A stretch of DNA of 64,000 nt from positions 224,807 to 288,806 of the forward strand of contig NZ_CAAAIM010000004.1 in assembly GCF_900639985.1 (NCBI RefSeq), given 5' to 3'. This stretch comes from Legionella rowbothamii. Lineage in GTDB: Bacteria > Pseudomonadota > Gammaproteobacteria > Legionellales > Legionellaceae. A model generated the notes under the pieces. That model did no database searches, had not been told where the DNA came from, and was given only the letters and a program-made list of their open reading frames with translations. Both the position numbers and the translations under genes were made by a program. Shown one piece after another: positions 63,599-64,000 of the stretch (its first letter is position 1; every line of letters starts with the position of its first letter).

Positions 63599-63787
63599 AT
63601 GGAAAATACAAATGAAAATATTTGTAATGGCTTGGGCATAAAGATACAAATTAAGGCAAATGTAGGAGTCTTGTTTGGATTGATAGTATGGCTTTTAATG
63701 AACATACTCATGGAGAAGTTTATGCTTAATATTGATTCATTCACTATAAGTAGTATTTGGTGCGAAGCATGGTTTTTGCGAGGCTAG
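63599..63787 (+). CDS. Possible small membrane protein
   Basis: 62 residues, MENTNENICNGLGIKIQIKA followed by a hydrophobic VGVLFGLIVWLLMNILM. No ribosome site is seen. Could be accidental. Confidence 0.25.
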   Translation: MENTNENICNGLGIKIQIKANVGVLFGLIVWLLMNILMEKFMLNIDSFTISSIWCEAWFLRG

Positions 63788-63861
63788 GTAGGTCTGCTTT
63801 CAATCTAAATAAGAGGTTTTGCATCAAACTTTAATTTTCAATCTTCCAGGAAAAACCAAAG

Positions 63862-63886
63862 AGAGGTTCGAGTCCTCTCCCTCGCA
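63862..63886 (+). other. tRNA 3'-end-like fragment
   Basis: AGAGG-TTCGAGT-CCTCT forms a T arm followed by CCCTCGCA, an acceptor 3' strand without CCA. No 5' half is found nearby. Possibly an attachment-site fragment of another element. The region 63450-64000 otherwise holds only the small ORF. Confidence 0.35.
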
Positions 63887-64000
63887 TTATATTTCGGCAT
63901 TCTTTAGTAGGAATGAGAGTGTTCATTTAACTGTGTCACCTCATTGCTTATCTAAGCCCCAAAGTTAGTCTGTCTTCAAAATAGATTTGTAGTTGGGACA

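Noticed and set aside
63776..63886. A complete tRNA at the right edge (GCGAGG...CCTCGC pairing)
   Set aside because: The arms are 110 nt apart with no D or anticodon arm; only the 3' fragment is supported.
1..64000. CRISPR arrays
   Set aside because: The only regular direct repeats (56811-56956) have spacers of six to seven bases and no variable spacers, so they are tandem repeats.

Overview
The window reads as the chromosome of a gammaproteobacterium, most probably a Legionella species. It is AT-rich. Typical families are present: a secreted DUF1566 protein, polytopic proteins of unknown function with hydrophilic tails, a CIO-type cytochrome bd oxidase and a GlpT-type transporter. Species assignment is inference; there is no rRNA and no complete tRNA gene here.

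Layout. 0-29 kb is mostly intact chromosomal housekeeping and accessory genes. It begins with the start of a malonate decarboxylase alpha subunit (mdcA) and a broken S53 peptidase. Next come a cold-shock protein, a secreted protein, an alpha/beta hydrolase, and a YafY/WYL regulator with a VOC-GyrI pair sharing a 19-bp operator. They are followed by a flavoprotein-patatin fusion and a MocR regulator next to cydAB plus a DUF2474 subunit. The rest holds GNAT enzymes, tag, an APH-like kinase, dbpA, an ABC-F ATPase, an ion channel, an ABC exporter with a frameshifted ATPase, a bestrophin, carbonic anhydrase, a periplasmic Hsp20, a Rossmann epimerase, TspO and DUF421. 29-38 kb holds a KfrA-like coiled-coil protein behind a TTTGTCA motif cluster, a large polytopic protein, a GlpT-family transporter, a PAS-LuxR regulator, and a 1061-residue fusion of three purine/PRPP-metabolism domains. 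Four copies of a GTCGGG..CCCGAC hairpin end genes between 28 and 38 kb.

38-49 kb is a decay zone. Two P-type ATPases (MgtA-like and P1B) sit among fragments of Hsp20, phosphoribosyltransferase, DinD-like and tubulin-tyrosine-ligase-like genes. A truncated propeller-like gene, a FadL porin and a doubly broken tandem AbiE locus follow.

50.1-52.3 kb (minus strand) is the most interesting locus. It has a 60-residue peptide, a tetrapyrrole-methylase-type alpha-N-methyltransferase with borosin hallmarks, and an MFS exporter: a candidate split-borosin RiPP cluster. An IS3-family remnant lies at one end and an ISL3-family element at the other. The methyltransferase seems to start at ATT and is in the same frame as the peptide, one TAG away.

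53.7 kb to the right edge is mobile. An older integrase stump precedes a 3' fragment of a CAT-anticodon tRNA. After it comes an integrative mobilizable element with a P4-type integrase, an AAA_14/DUF4143 ATPase behind seven 22-bp repeats, an AlpA-like HTH protein, a DUF927 ATPase, a possible PD-(D/E)XK protein, a MOBQ-like oriT and a TraA-type relaxase-helicase. The tRNA fragment's orientation predicts that the intact tRNA lies beyond the right edge.
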